From assembly GCF_011752995.1 (NCBI RefSeq), contig NZ_VWWL01000027.1:1-64000 (forward strand): DNA of 64,000 nucleotides, given 5' to 3'. This DNA comes from Burkholderia sp. Ax-1724 (lineage in GTDB: Bacteria > Pseudomonadota > Gammaproteobacteria > Burkholderiales > Burkholderiaceae). The translations under genes were made by a program, and so were the position numbers. Below, one piece after another: positions 17,629 to 26,782 of this stretch (its first letter is position 1; every line of letters starts with the position of its first letter). Below the pieces are notes generated by a model, which saw nothing but the letters and a program-made list of their open reading frames with translations, did not search any database and was not told the origin of the DNA.

Positions 17629-18890
17629 GCTGGTCGGAACGTTTCGGCTCGCGCGAAGCAGCCGGCAGTAGCGCCGGCCCGGCGCGCGCCGCTGGCCGCA
17701 CGGGCGGCAGCGGTCTCGCGAGCGCGGTCAACGGCGTGCGTCCGCTGCGCTCGCGCATGCTCGACTACGACCACTCGCTGCTGTGGGTCGTGGTCGCATT
17801 GCTCGGGCTCGGCATCGTGATGGTGTATTCGGCGTCGATCGCAATGCCCGACTCGCCGAAGTACGCCTCGTATCACGACTATGCGTTCCTCGTGCGCCAG
17901 GTCATCTTCGTCGTGATGGGCGCCGTGGTCGGCGTCGTGTCGTTCCGCATTCCGATTTCGACGTGGGACAAGTACGCGCCGAAGCTCTTCCTGATCTCGC
18001 TCGCTGCGCTCGTGATCGTGCTGATTCCGCACATCGGCAAGGGCGTGAACGGCGCGCGCCGCTGGATTCCGCTCGGCATCACGAACATGCAGCCGTCGGA
18101 AATCATGAAGCTCGCGGTGACGATCTACGCAGCGAACTACACGGTGCGCAAGCAGGAGTACATGCACAGCTTCGCCAAGGGCTTTCTGCCGATGGCGGTC
18201 GCGGTCGGTCTTGTCGGCGCGCTGCTGCTGCTCGAACCGGACATGGGCGCGTTCATGGTGATCGCGGCGATCGCGATGGGCGTGCTGTTCCTCGGCGGTG
18301 TGAACGGCAAGCTGTTCGGCGGCCTCGTCGCGACCGCGGTGGGCACCTTCAGTCTGCTCGTGTGGGCGTCGCCGTGGCGTCGCGAGCGGATCTTCGCGTA
18401 CCTCGATCCGTGGGACGACCGCTACGCGCAGGGCAAGGCCTATCAGCTGACGCACTCGCTGATCGCGTTCGGCCGCGGCGAGTGGTTCGGCGTGGGCCTC
18501 GGCGGCAGCGTCGAGAAGCTCAACTACCTGCCGGAAGCGCATACCGACTTCATTCTCGCGGTGATCGGCGAGGAACTCGGTTTCGTCGGCGTGCTGGTCG
18601 TGATCCTGATGTTCTACTGGATCGTGCGCCGCTCGTTCGAGATCGGCCGTCAGGCGCTCGCGCTCGACCGCACGTTCGCGGGTCTCGTCGCCAAGGGCAT
18701 CGGCCTCTGGTTCGGCGCGCAGACCTTCATCAACATGGGCGTGAACCTCGGGCTTCTGCCGACCAAGGGGCTCACGTTGCCGCTCGTCAGTTACGGCGGT
18801 TCGGGCATTCTGCTGAACTGCGTCGCTATCGCTGTCCTGATGCGGGTGGATTACGAGAACCGGGTGCTGATGCGCGGGGGCAAAGTATGA
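17625..18890 (+). CDS. ftsW: Septal peptidoglycan glycosyltransferase FtsW
   Basis: A 421-residue SEDS-family polymerase with about ten membrane helices that elongates septal glycan chains from lipid II with FtsI as partner. The first 45 residues are a hydrophilic Ala/Gly/Ser/Arg-rich cytoplasmic tail. Typical segments are MVYSAS, GVNGARRW, QPSEIMKLA, the catalytic-loop region EAHTDFILAVIGEELG, and PLVSYGGSG near the end. Its position between murD and murG separates it from the elongation paralogue RodA. Both ends overlap neighbours by four bases. Confidence 0.97.
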   Translation: MSWSERFGSREAAGSSAGPARAAGRTGGSGLASAVNGVRPLRSRMLDYDHSLLWVVVALLGLGIVMVYSASIAMPDSPKYASYHDYAFLVRQVIFVVMGAVVGVVSFRIPISTWDKYAPKLFLISLAALVIVLIPHIGKGVNGARRWIPLGITNMQPSEIMKLAVTIYAANYTVRKQEYMHSFAKGFLPMAVAVGLVGALLLLEPDMGAFMVIAAIAMGVLFLGGVNGKLFGGLVATAVGTFSLLVWASPWRRERIFAYLDPWDDRYAQGKAYQLTHSLIAFGRGEWFGVGLGGSVEKLNYLPEAHTDFILAVIGEELGFVGVLVVILMFYWIVRRSFEIGRQALALDRTFAGLVAKGIGLWFGAQTFINMGVNLGLLPTKGLTLPLVSYGGSGILLNCVAIAVLMRVDYENRVLMRGGKV

Positions 18891-20011
18891 CGGCTCTGCC
18901 ACAACGCACGCTGATGGTGATGGCCGGCGGCACCGGGGGACACGTGTTCCCGGGGCTCGCGGTCGCGCACCGGATGCAGGCGTGGGGCTGGAAAGTCGTG
19001 TGGCTCGGCAACCCGGCGGGCATGGAAGCGACGCTCGTGCCGAAGCACGGCATTCCGATGGAGTACGTGCGTTTCGGCGGCGTGCGAGGCAAGGGTCTGA
19101 AGACCAAGCTGATGCTGCCGGTGAACCTGCTGAGCGCCTGCACGCAGAGCTTCTCCGTGCTGCGTCGCGTGAAGCCCGATGTCGTGCTCGGCATGGGTGG
19201 CTACATCACGTTTCCGGCCGGTCTCATGACCGCGCTGAGTGGCCGGCCGCTCGTGCTGCACGAACAGAATTCGATTGCGGGTCTCGCGAACAAGGTGCTC
19301 GCGAAGCTCGCGAAACGCGTGCTCGTTGCGTTCCCGAATGCGCTGCCGCACGGCGAATGGACCGGCAATCCGATCCGTGAGGAACTTGCGCGCGCGAATG
19401 CACCCAAAGCTCGCTACGCGCAACGCAGCGGTCCGCTGAACGTGCTGGTGGTGGGCGGCAGTCTCGGCGCGGCGGCGTTGAACGAAGTGGTGCCGCGCGC
19501 GGTTGCGCTGCTGGGCACCAACGAACGTCCGCGCATCGTGCATCAGGCGGGGGCCAAGCATATCGACGCGCTGCGCGAGAACTACGCGGCAGCCGGCTTG
19601 CAGGCGGGTGCCGACGTCTCGCTCGTGCCGTTCATCGACGACATGACGAGCGCCTACGAAGCGGCCGATCTGGTGATCTGTCGCTCGGGCGCGATGACGG
19701 TGTCGGAGATTGCGGCGGTCGGCGTCGCGGCGTTCTTCGTGCCGTTCCCGTATGCGGTGGACGATCACCAGACCACCAACGCAGCGTTTCTCGCCGACAA
19801 CGGCGCGGCGCTGGTCGTGCAACAACGCGATCTGTCGGCGCAAAAGCTCGCCGACTGGTTGCGCAGCCGGACACGCGAAAGTCTCGCGGAGATGGCGGAG
19901 CGTTCGCGCTCGCTCGCGAAACCGGATGCCACCGAACAGGTCGCGCAGATCTGCGCGACGGTGGCGGGTGCGGGTTCGACGGCGGGCATGAGCCCTGAAG
20001 GAAAGCAATGA
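18887..20011 (+). CDS. murG: UDP-N-acetylglucosamine--N-acetylmuramyl-(pentapeptide) pyrophosphoryl-undecaprenol GlcNAc transferase
   Basis: A 374-residue GT-B glycosyltransferase that converts lipid I to lipid II on the inner face of the membrane. The N-terminal glycine loop GGTGGHVFPG is at 14-23. GMGGYITFPAG, HEQNSIAGLANK and the UDP-GlcNAc site of the C-terminal half (CRSGAMTVSEIAAVG, then PYAVDDHQTTNA) are present. I set the start at 18887, inside the ATGA shared with the ftsW stop; the frame is open far upstream, but that part is antisense-type noise of ftsW. Its stop overlaps murC. Confidence 0.97.
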   Translation: MTALPQRTLMVMAGGTGGHVFPGLAVAHRMQAWGWKVVWLGNPAGMEATLVPKHGIPMEYVRFGGVRGKGLKTKLMLPVNLLSACTQSFSVLRRVKPDVVLGMGGYITFPAGLMTALSGRPLVLHEQNSIAGLANKVLAKLAKRVLVAFPNALPHGEWTGNPIREELARANAPKARYAQRSGPLNVLVVGGSLGAAALNEVVPRAVALLGTNERPRIVHQAGAKHIDALRENYAAAGLQAGADVSLVPFIDDMTSAYEAADLVICRSGAMTVSEIAAVGVAAFFVPFPYAVDDHQTTNAAFLADNGAALVVQQRDLSAQKLADWLRSRTRESLAEMAERSRSLAKPDATEQVAQICATVAGAGSTAGMSPEGKQ

Positions 20012-21411
20012 AACACATCGTCAAACATATTCATTTCGTCGGCATCGGCGGTGTCGGCATGAGCGGCATCGCCGAGGTGCTCGTCAATCTCGGCTATCAG
20101 GTGAGCGGCTCGGACCTGTCGGGCAACGCGGTCACCGAACGTCTCGCCGCGCTCGGCGCGCGCATTTCGATCGGCCACGCGGCGGAAAACATCGAGGGGG
20201 CGAACGCGGTGGTCGTGTCGACCGCGGTGCGCAGCGACAACCCCGAAGTACTCGAAGCGCGTCATCGCCGCATTCCGATCGTGCCGCGCGCGGTGATGCT
20301 CGCGGAGCTGATGCGCCTGAAGCAAGGCATCGCGATTGCCGGCACGCACGGCAAGACCACGACCACCTCGCTCGTCGCGAGCGTGCTCGCGGCGGGCGGG
20401 CTCGATCCGACCTTCGTGATCGGCGGGCGGCTGATCAGCGCGGGCGCGAATGCGCGCTTGGGCACCGGCGACTTCATCGTTGCCGAGGCCGACGAATCGG
20501 ACGCGTCGTTCCTGAACCTGTTCCCGGTGATCGAAGTCATTACGAACATCGACGCCGATCATATGGATACCTATGGTCACGACTTCGCGCGTCTGAAGCA
20601 GGCGTTCATCGAATTCACGCACCGTCTGCCGTTCTACGGCATCGCGGTGCTGTGCGTCGACGATCCGAATGTGAAGGAGATTCTGCCGTTCGTGTCGAAG
20701 CCGATCATCCGCTACGGCTTCGCGGCCGATGCGCAGGTGCGCGCGGTCAACGTCGAGGCGCGCGAAGGCCGCATGCATTTCACCGCGATGCGCGAAGACG
20801 CGGCGCCGCTCGACATCACGTTGAATCTGCCGGGCGAGCACAACGTGCAGAACGCGCTGGCCGCGATCGCGATTGCGACTGAACTTGAAGTGAAAGATGC
20901 CGATATCCAGCGAGCGCTTGCGGATTTCAACGGCGTCGGCCGGCGCTTCCAGCGCTACGGCGAAGTGCCGGTTATGAGCAACGGCGAGGCCGCCGGCGCC
21001 TACACGCTGGTGGACGACTACGGTCATCACCCGGTCGAAATGGCGGCCACGGTGGCAGCGGCGCGCGGCGCGTTTCCGGGCCGGCGTCTCGTGCTGGCAT
21101 TCCAGCCGCACCGCTTCACGCGCACGCGCGACTGCTTCGAGGATTTCGTGAAGGTGCTGTCGACTGTCGACGCGCTCGTGCTGACCGAGGTCTACGCGGC
21201 CGGCGAAGCGCCGATCGTCGCCGCGGACGGCCGCGCGCTCGCGCGCGCGCTGCGCGTCGCGGGCAAGGTCGAGCCGGTGTTCGTCGATACGGTCGATGAA
21301 GTGCCGGACGCGCTCTCCACCGTGGTGCGCGACGGCGATGTGGTGATTACGATGGGCGCGGGTTCGATCGGCGGTGTGCCGGGTCGCCTCGCTCAGGAAC
21401 AGAAGGTGTGA
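20008..21411 (+). CDS. murC: UDP-N-acetylmuramate--L-alanine ligase
   Basis: A 467-residue Mur ligase that adds L-alanine, the first residue of the stem peptide. The N-terminal dinucleotide-like loop GIGGVGMSGIAEVL covers about 12-25, the ATP loop GTHGKTTTT is at 112-120, and the central motifs EADESDASFL and NIDADHMDTY follow. The C-terminal domain carries DDYGHHPVEM and FQPHRFTRT. Length is close to E. coli MurC (491). One base separates its TGA from the ddl ATG. Confidence 0.97.
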   Translation: MKHIVKHIHFVGIGGVGMSGIAEVLVNLGYQVSGSDLSGNAVTERLAALGARISIGHAAENIEGANAVVVSTAVRSDNPEVLEARHRRIPIVPRAVMLAELMRLKQGIAIAGTHGKTTTTSLVASVLAAGGLDPTFVIGGRLISAGANARLGTGDFIVAEADESDASFLNLFPVIEVITNIDADHMDTYGHDFARLKQAFIEFTHRLPFYGIAVLCVDDPNVKEILPFVSKPIIRYGFAADAQVRAVNVEAREGRMHFTAMREDAAPLDITLNLPGEHNVQNALAAIAIATELEVKDADIQRALADFNGVGRRFQRYGEVPVMSNGEAAGAYTLVDDYGHHPVEMAATVAAARGAFPGRRLVLAFQPHRFTRTRDCFEDFVKVLSTVDALVLTEVYAAGEAPIVAADGRALARALRVAGKVEPVFVDTVDEVPDALSTVVRDGDVVITMGAGSIGGVPGRLAQEQKV

Positions 21412-21412
21412 G

Positions 21413-22366
21413 ATGAGCAGCATCAAATCCGATCAACTCGCTAAACAATTCGGCAAGGTGGCCGTGCTGCTCGGTGGAGATTCCGCCGAGCGCGAGGTGT
21501 CGCTCAATTCCGGGCGGCTGGTGTTGCAAGGCCTGCGCGACGCGGGCATCGACGCGCATCCGTTCGACCCGGCCGAGCGTCCGCTGTCCGCGTTGAAGGA
21601 AGAGGGTTTCGTGCGCGCGTTCAACGCGCTGCATGGCGGTTACGGCGAGAACGGCCAGATTCAGGGCGCGCTCGATTTCTACGGCATCAAGTACACCGGT
21701 AGCGGCGTGCTCGGCTCGGCGCTCGGTCTCGACAAGTTCCGCACCAAGCTCGTGTGGCAGCAGCTCGGTATTCCGACGCCGCCGTTCGAAGCGGTGCTGC
21801 GCGGCGACGACTACGCAGCGCGCTCCAAAGAGATCGTCGCGAAGCTCGGTCTGCCGCTGTTCGTGAAGCCGGCCAGCGAAGGGTCGAGCGTCGCCGTCAT
21901 CAAGGTGAAGAGCGCGGACGCGCTGCCGGCCGCGCTGCTCGAAGCCGTCAAGCACGACCGTATCGTGGTGGTCGAGAAGAGCATCGAGGGCGGCGGCGAA
22001 TACACCGCGTGCATCGCCGGCAATCTGGACCTGCCGGTGATCCGCATCGTGCCGGCCGGCGAGTTCTACGACTACCACGCGAAGTACATCGCCAACGACA
22101 CGCAGTACCTGATTCCGTGCGGCCTGCCCGCCGACGAGGAAACGCGCCTGAAGCAGCTCGCGCGCCGCGCGTTCGACGTGCTCGGCTGTACCGACTGGGG
22201 CCGCGCCGACTTCATGCTCGATGGCGAGGGCCAGCCGTATTTCCTCGAAGTGAACACGGCGCCCGGCATGACCGATCACTCGCTGCCGCCGAAAGCGGCG
22301 CGCGCGGTCGGCATCAGTTATCAGGACCTGGTGGTCGGCGTATTGGCGCTGACATTGAACGACTAA
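21413..22366 (+). CDS. ddlB: D-alanine--D-alanine ligase
   Basis: A 317-residue ATP-grasp enzyme joining two D-alanines for MurF. The motifs are VLLGGDSAEREVSLNSG near the N-terminus, LHGGYGENG, and the triad region GSGVLGSALGLDKFRTK. The C-terminal metal and ATP site has DWGRADFMLD and YFLEVNTAPGMTDHS. The start at 21413 (MSSIKSDQLAK) follows the murC stop directly; an upstream in-frame start inside murC is less likely. The dcw-encoded copy is usually called ddlB; a second ddl elsewhere cannot be excluded. Confidence 0.96.
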   Translation: MSSIKSDQLAKQFGKVAVLLGGDSAEREVSLNSGRLVLQGLRDAGIDAHPFDPAERPLSALKEEGFVRAFNALHGGYGENGQIQGALDFYGIKYTGSGVLGSALGLDKFRTKLVWQQLGIPTPPFEAVLRGDDYAARSKEIVAKLGLPLFVKPASEGSSVAVIKVKSADALPAALLEAVKHDRIVVVEKSIEGGGEYTACIAGNLDLPVIRIVPAGEFYDYHAKYIANDTQYLIPCGLPADEETRLKQLARRAFDVLGCTDWGRADFMLDGEGQPYFLEVNTAPGMTDHSLPPKAARAVGISYQDLVVGVLALTLND

Positions 22367-22389
22367 TCAAGGCAATCGCAAGCAACACC

Positions 22390-23142
22390 ATGTGGAACAA
22401 CGTTCGCCAGCTCAATCTCGCCAGCAATGCCTTGCATGCGTTGCTGGTGCTCCTGCTGCTGGCGGCGGGCGGTTACTGGCTGATCCAGCGCCCGAATTTC
22501 GCGTTGCGCGAAATCCAGATCGACGGCGACACCGAGCATATCAATTCGCCGACGGTGCGCGCCGGCGTGGTCGGCAAGTTGAAGGGCAACTTCTTCACCG
22601 TCGATCTCGACGTCGCGCGGCAGGCCTTCGAGCAGATGCCGTGGGTGCGCCACGCGAGCGTGCGGCGCGTCTGGCCGAATGCACTGGCTGTCACGCTGGA
22701 GGAGTACAAGCCGCTTGGGACGTGGGGCAGCGATCAGCTCGTGAGCGTCGACGGCGAGCTGTTCACGGCGAACCAGGGCGAGCTCGACGAGGATCTGCCC
22801 GCGTTCGACGGCCCGGACGGTACGGCAAAGGAAGTCGTCGCGCGTTATCACGACTTCCAGAAGTGGTTCGCGCCGCTCAATGCGACGCCCGAGGAAGTAA
22901 CGCTGTCGCCGCGCTACGCGTGGACGGTGAAGCTCTCGAACGGCACGCAGGTGGAGCTGGGGCGCGAACGCAATCAGGACACGCTCGCCGATCGCAGCAG
23001 GCGTCTGACCGCGGCATGGAACGCGGTCACGCAACGTTGGGGAAAGGATATCGAGTATGCGGACTTGCGCTATCCGAACGGTTTCGCGATTCGTGCCGCT
23101 GGCATGCGCTTCATCAGCGAACCCGACAAGGGCAAGAAGTAA
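22390..23142 (+). CDS. ftsQ: Cell division protein FtsQ
   Basis: A 250-residue bitopic division protein that links early and late divisome parts through FtsB and FtsL. A short cytoplasmic tail and one membrane helix (about 16-32, LLVLLLLAAGGYWLI) come first. A POTRA domain starts at FALREIQIDGD and includes PWVRHASVRRVWPNALAVTLEE. The FtsQ beta domain makes up the rest. It is somewhat shorter than E. coli FtsQ (276). The ATG at 22390 was chosen because it gives the right topology. It sits between ddl and ftsA as expected. Confidence 0.95.
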   Translation: MWNNVRQLNLASNALHALLVLLLLAAGGYWLIQRPNFALREIQIDGDTEHINSPTVRAGVVGKLKGNFFTVDLDVARQAFEQMPWVRHASVRRVWPNALAVTLEEYKPLGTWGSDQLVSVDGELFTANQGELDEDLPAFDGPDGTAKEVVARYHDFQKWFAPLNATPEEVTLSPRYAWTVKLSNGTQVELGRERNQDTLADRSRRLTAAWNAVTQRWGKDIEYADLRYPNGFAIRAAGMRFISEPDKGKK

Positions 23143-23169
23143 ACGGACATCACACGCAATGAGCACGCT

Positions 23170-24402
23170 ATGAGTAAAGACTATAAGGATCTGCTGGTCG
23201 CCCTCGACATCGGGACGTCGAAGGTCGTGGCCATCGTCGCCGAGTTGAAGGGCGAGGGCCACTACGAGGTGATCGGTCTCGGCCAGAGCGAATCGAAGGG
23301 GCTCAAGAAAGGCGTGGTGGTGAACATCGAAGCCACCGTGCAGTCGATCCAGCGCGCGCTCGAGGAAGCCGAGCTGATGGCCGACTGCAAGATCACGAAC
23401 GTGTTCACCGGCATCGCCGGCAGCCATATCCGCAGCTTCAATTCGAGCGGCATGGTCGCGATCAAGGAGAAGGAAGTCACGCAGGCCGACGTCGCGCGCG
23501 TGATCGAAACCGCCAAGGCGATCAACATTCCGACCGACCAGCAGGTGCTGCATATCCTCACGCAGGAATTCATCATCGACGGTCAGGAAGACGTGCGCGA
23601 GCCGATCGGCATGAGCGGCATCCGCCTCGAAGTGAAGGTGCATATCGTTACCGGCGCCGTGAGCGCGGCGCAGAACATCGTCAAATGTGTGCGCCGCTGC
23701 GGCCTCGAAGTGAACGACCTGATCCTGCAGCCGCTCGCGTCGTCGCTCGCGGTGCTGACGGAAGACGAAAAGGAACTGGGCGTGGTGCTCGTCGACATCG
23801 GCGGCGGCACGACCGACATCGCGATCTTCAGCGAAGGCGCGATTCGCCACACGGCCGTGATTCCGATCGCCGGCGACCAGATCACGAGCGACATCGCGAT
23901 GGCGCTGCGCACGCCGACGCCGGACGCCGAAGACATCAAGGTCGACTACGGCATCGCCAAGCAGGCGCTCGCCGATCCGGACGAGATGATCGAAGTGCCG
24001 GGTCTCGGCGAGCGCGGTCCGCGCACGCTGTCGCGCCAGGCGCTCGCGGCCGTGGTCGAGCCGCGCGTCGAAGAACTGTTTTCGCTCGTGCAGCAGGTCG
24101 TGCGCGAGTCGGGTTACGAAGAACTGCTGAGCTCCGGCGTGGTGCTGACGGGCGGCGCGTCGATGATGATCGGCATGGTCGAGCTCGGCGAGGACATTTT
24201 CCTGAAGCCGGTGCGCATCGGCGTGCCGGAATACGCGGGCGGTCTCGCCGACGTGGTGCGCAATCCGCGCTACTCGACGGCGATGGGCCTGCTCGTCGAA
24301 GGCCGCTCGCAGCGCATGCGCGGGCGCAAGGTTGCGGTGCAGTCGGGGTCGATGGGGCAGGTGTTCTCGCGCATGAAGGACTGGTTCCTCGGCAACTTCT
24401 GA
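23170..24402 (+). CDS. ftsA: Cell division protein FtsA
   Basis: A 410-residue actin-like ATPase that ties FtsZ filaments to the inner membrane. The actin-fold phosphate motifs are LDIGTSKVVAIVAE (about 12-25), VDIGGGTTDIAI (about 209-220) and LTGGASMMIGM (about 327-337), with the SHI-1C insertion between the first two. The C-terminal amphipathic helix, including FSRMKDWFLGNF, is the membrane-targeting sequence. Length matches the family (about 420). The 116 bases to ftsZ carry no terminator that I can see. Confidence 0.97.
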   Translation: MSKDYKDLLVALDIGTSKVVAIVAELKGEGHYEVIGLGQSESKGLKKGVVVNIEATVQSIQRALEEAELMADCKITNVFTGIAGSHIRSFNSSGMVAIKEKEVTQADVARVIETAKAINIPTDQQVLHILTQEFIIDGQEDVREPIGMSGIRLEVKVHIVTGAVSAAQNIVKCVRRCGLEVNDLILQPLASSLAVLTEDEKELGVVLVDIGGGTTDIAIFSEGAIRHTAVIPIAGDQITSDIAMALRTPTPDAEDIKVDYGIAKQALADPDEMIEVPGLGERGPRTLSRQALAAVVEPRVEELFSLVQQVVRESGYEELLSSGVVLTGGASMMIGMVELGEDIFLKPVRIGVPEYAGGLADVVRNPRYSTAMGLLVEGRSQRMRGRKVAVQSGSMGQVFSRMKDWFLGNF

Positions 24403-24518
24403 TTACAGGTTTCGAGAAATTCGCGCTGGTGCCGGCGGCTGGCGCGCGACAGGGGGTTGCCCGATCTCCTGCCGGATAACGCCGAGTGGCGGTACTTTTT
24501 TATCTTGACGGAGGCAAC

Positions 24519-25721
24519 ATGGAATTCCAGATGCTGGAAACCGAAACGAACGGCACCATCATCAAGGTCGTCGGAGTCGGTGGCGCTGGCGGCAATGCCG
24601 TTCAGCACATGATCAACAAAGGCGTGCAAGGCGTCGACTTCATCGTGATGAACACGGACGCGCAGGCACTGTCGCGTTCGCGTGCCACCGCGGTGATCCA
24701 GCTCGGCAACACGGGTCTGGGCGCGGGCGCGAAGCCGGAAATGGGCCGCGCCGCCGCTGAAGAAGCCCGCGAGCGCATCGCCGACGCACTGCGCGGCGCG
24801 CACATGGTGTTCATCACCGCCGGCATGGGCGGCGGCACCGGCACGGGCGCGGCACCGGTCGTGGCGCAGATCGCGAAGGAGATGGGCATTCTGACCGTCG
24901 GTGTGGTCAGCAAGCCGTTCGAATTCGAAGGCGGCAAGCGCATGCGCGTCGCGGAAGCCGGTTCGCAGCAACTGGAGGATCACGTCGACTCGCTGATCGT
25001 CGTGCTGAACGACAAGCTGTTCGAGGTGATGGGCGATGACGCCGAGATGGACAAGTGCTTCCAGTGCGCTGACGACGTTCTGAACAACGCGGTGGCGGGC
25101 ATTGCGGAAATCATCAACGTCGACGGTCTCGTGAACGTCGACTTCGAAGACGTGAAGACCGTGATGGGCGAGCAGGGCAAGGCGATGATGGGCACGGCGA
25201 CGGTTGCCGGTGTCGATCGCGCGCGCCTCGCGGCCGAACAGGCCGTCGCGAGCCCGCTGCTGGAAGGCGTCGATCTGTCGGGCGCGCGCGGCGTGCTGGT
25301 CAACATCACGTCGAGCCGTTCGCTGCGTCTGTCGGAAACGCGCGAAGTGATGAACACGATCAAGAGCTATGCCGCGGAAGATGCCACGGTGATCTTCGGC
25401 GCGGTGTACGACGATGCGATGGGCGACGCGCTGCGCGTGACGGTCGTCGCAACGGGCCTCGGCCGCGCGGCGAAGAAGCAGCAATCGGCACCGATGACGC
25501 TGCTGCGCACCGGCACCGACAACCAGCCGGTCGGCGCGATGCAGCATGCTGCCTACGCACCGGCGGCGGGTCACGCGAGCACGGCCGACTACGGCGCGCT
25601 GGATACGCCGGCAGTGTGGCGCACCTCGCGCGACACCGCGGCCTCGCACGTGCAGGCGCTGCAGGAAAAGGGCGTCGACACGTACGACATTCCGGCGTTC
25701 CTGCGCAAGCAGGCGGACTGA
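24519..25721 (+). CDS. ftsZ: Cell division protein FtsZ
   Basis: A 400-residue tubulin-like GTPase that forms the Z ring. GVGGAGGNAV is near residues 19-28 and the tubulin signature GGGTGTG at 104-110. The T7 synergy-loop region near residue 205 supplies the catalytic aspartates for the next subunit. A spacer rich in Ala and Gly leads to the C-terminal anchor peptide YDIPAFLRKQAD, the docking site for FtsA and, by family knowledge, for ZapD (encoded at 34.6 kb). I chose ATG 24519, behind the strong ribosome site CGGAGG (24509-24514), over an upstream in-frame start. Confidence 0.98.
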   Translation: MEFQMLETETNGTIIKVVGVGGAGGNAVQHMINKGVQGVDFIVMNTDAQALSRSRATAVIQLGNTGLGAGAKPEMGRAAAEEARERIADALRGAHMVFITAGMGGGTGTGAAPVVAQIAKEMGILTVGVVSKPFEFEGGKRMRVAEAGSQQLEDHVDSLIVVLNDKLFEVMGDDAEMDKCFQCADDVLNNAVAGIAEIINVDGLVNVDFEDVKTVMGEQGKAMMGTATVAGVDRARLAAEQAVASPLLEGVDLSGARGVLVNITSSRSLRLSETREVMNTIKSYAAEDATVIFGAVYDDAMGDALRVTVVATGLGRAAKKQQSAPMTLLRTGTDNQPVGAMQHAAYAPAAGHASTADYGALDTPAVWRTSRDTAASHVQALQEKGVDTYDIPAFLRKQAD

Positions 25722-25990
25722 GCGCGCGGGCAGGCTTTCGTTGCCGCGCTGCGGGTTGTATTGCGGTGCAGCGCTGGCGGACGAATGCACGAGCGTGGCG
25801 GGTGAACGGCAAAGAGGTCGCGTATCGTCTGATTCGCGGCAGGGGCGACTGCCCTCTGTGGATTCGCGAAACGGACCGGGCGACTGCCGCCGGGCGGCGC
25901 AGCCTGTAGTTGTGTAGTTGGGCTGACGCTGGATTTCACTGCGACACGACGACGTGCGAGCGTGCTTCGCATCGATGCAAAGGACTGAGC

Positions 25991-26494
25991 ATGATCAAGG
26001 CAGGTGACAAGCTACCCGACGCGACGCTCTTCGAGTTTGTCGAAGACGAGCGGGCGGGCTGCACGATCGGACCGAACAGTTTCGACGTGCGCGGGCAGAC
26101 GGCGGGCAAGCGCGTGGTGATCTTCGGATTGCCCGGCGCGTTCACGCCGACCTGTTCGGCCAAACATGTACCGGGTTATGTCGAGCACGCCGAGCAGTTG
26201 CGCGCTGCCGGCATCGACGAGATCTGGTGCGTGTCCGTCAACGACGCGTTCGTGATGGGCGCGTGGGGACGCGATCAGCACACCTCGGGCAAGGTGCGCA
26301 TGATGGCGGACGGCAGTGCGGCTTTCACGCGGGCGCTCGGTCTGGAGCAGGATCTGTCGGCGCGTGGCATGGGAATCCGTTCCCTGCGCTACGCGATGGT
26401 GGTCGACGACGGCGTGGTCAAGACGCTGAACGTCGAAGCTGCCGGCAAATTCGAAGTCAGCGATGCGGCGAGTATTCTCGCTACGTTGAGCTAG
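25991..26494 (+). CDS. Peroxiredoxin, Prx5/glutaredoxin-type
   Basis: A 167-residue thiol peroxidase of the Prx5 group reducing hydrogen peroxide and alkyl peroxides in the cytoplasm. The peroxidatic Cys55 is in PGAFTPTCSAKHVPGY, and further family segments are DEIWCVSVNDAFVMGAWG and RSLRYAMVVDDGVVKTLNVE. A second conserved cysteine (about 77) is in WCVSVND. The reductant is probably glutathione and glutaredoxin, by family knowledge. The ATG at 25991 follows AAAGGACTGAGC. The gene lies between ftsZ and lpxC, an arrangement I know from Burkholderia relatives; a functional link with division is not shown. Confidence 0.92.
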   Translation: MIKAGDKLPDATLFEFVEDERAGCTIGPNSFDVRGQTAGKRVVIFGLPGAFTPTCSAKHVPGYVEHAEQLRAAGIDEIWCVSVNDAFVMGAWGRDQHTSGKVRMMADGSAAFTRALGLEQDLSARGMGIRSLRYAMVVDDGVVKTLNVEAAGKFEVSDAASILATLS

Positions 26495-26589
26495 TTGCTG
26501 GCGTCGCACCTTCGCCGCGGGCCTGCGCGCTGATGTCGCGTGAGGTTTCGGCAACGGTGATTGCGACGCTTTTGTGACAGGCCGTTACG

Positions 26590-26633
26590 CGGGCCGATGA
26601 CCGGAAACGCCTCCGTTCCGGGGCATCGGCCCG
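26590..26633 (+). terminator. Nested stem-loop between the peroxiredoxin gene and lpxC
   Basis: CGGGCCGATG (26590-26599) pairs perfectly with CATCGGCCCG (26624-26633). Inside it CCGGAA (26601-26606) pairs with TTCCGG (26616-26621). Only one and two bases are unpaired between the two stems. C/T-rich sequence follows without a pure T run. I call it a probable terminator of the peroxiredoxin gene; an attenuator or processing site ahead of lpxC is possible. Confidence 0.55.
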
Positions 26634-26782
26634 TCCTGCTTCCCCTCGCGGTGCCTAAGGGGTAATGCAGCGAAACAGATTGATACGTTCCCTGCAAAGA
26701 CGCTTGTCTGGGGATTGGAGTATACTTCGCGCTATGAAATAAAAAGTCCCGATTGGGATTTTCAATCGAGTAGAAGATCACC

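Noticed and set aside
23143..24518. Separate ftsZ promoter in the ftsA-ftsZ gap
   Set aside because: Hexamers such as TTGCCC and TAACGC occur but at wrong spacing; no support beyond chance.
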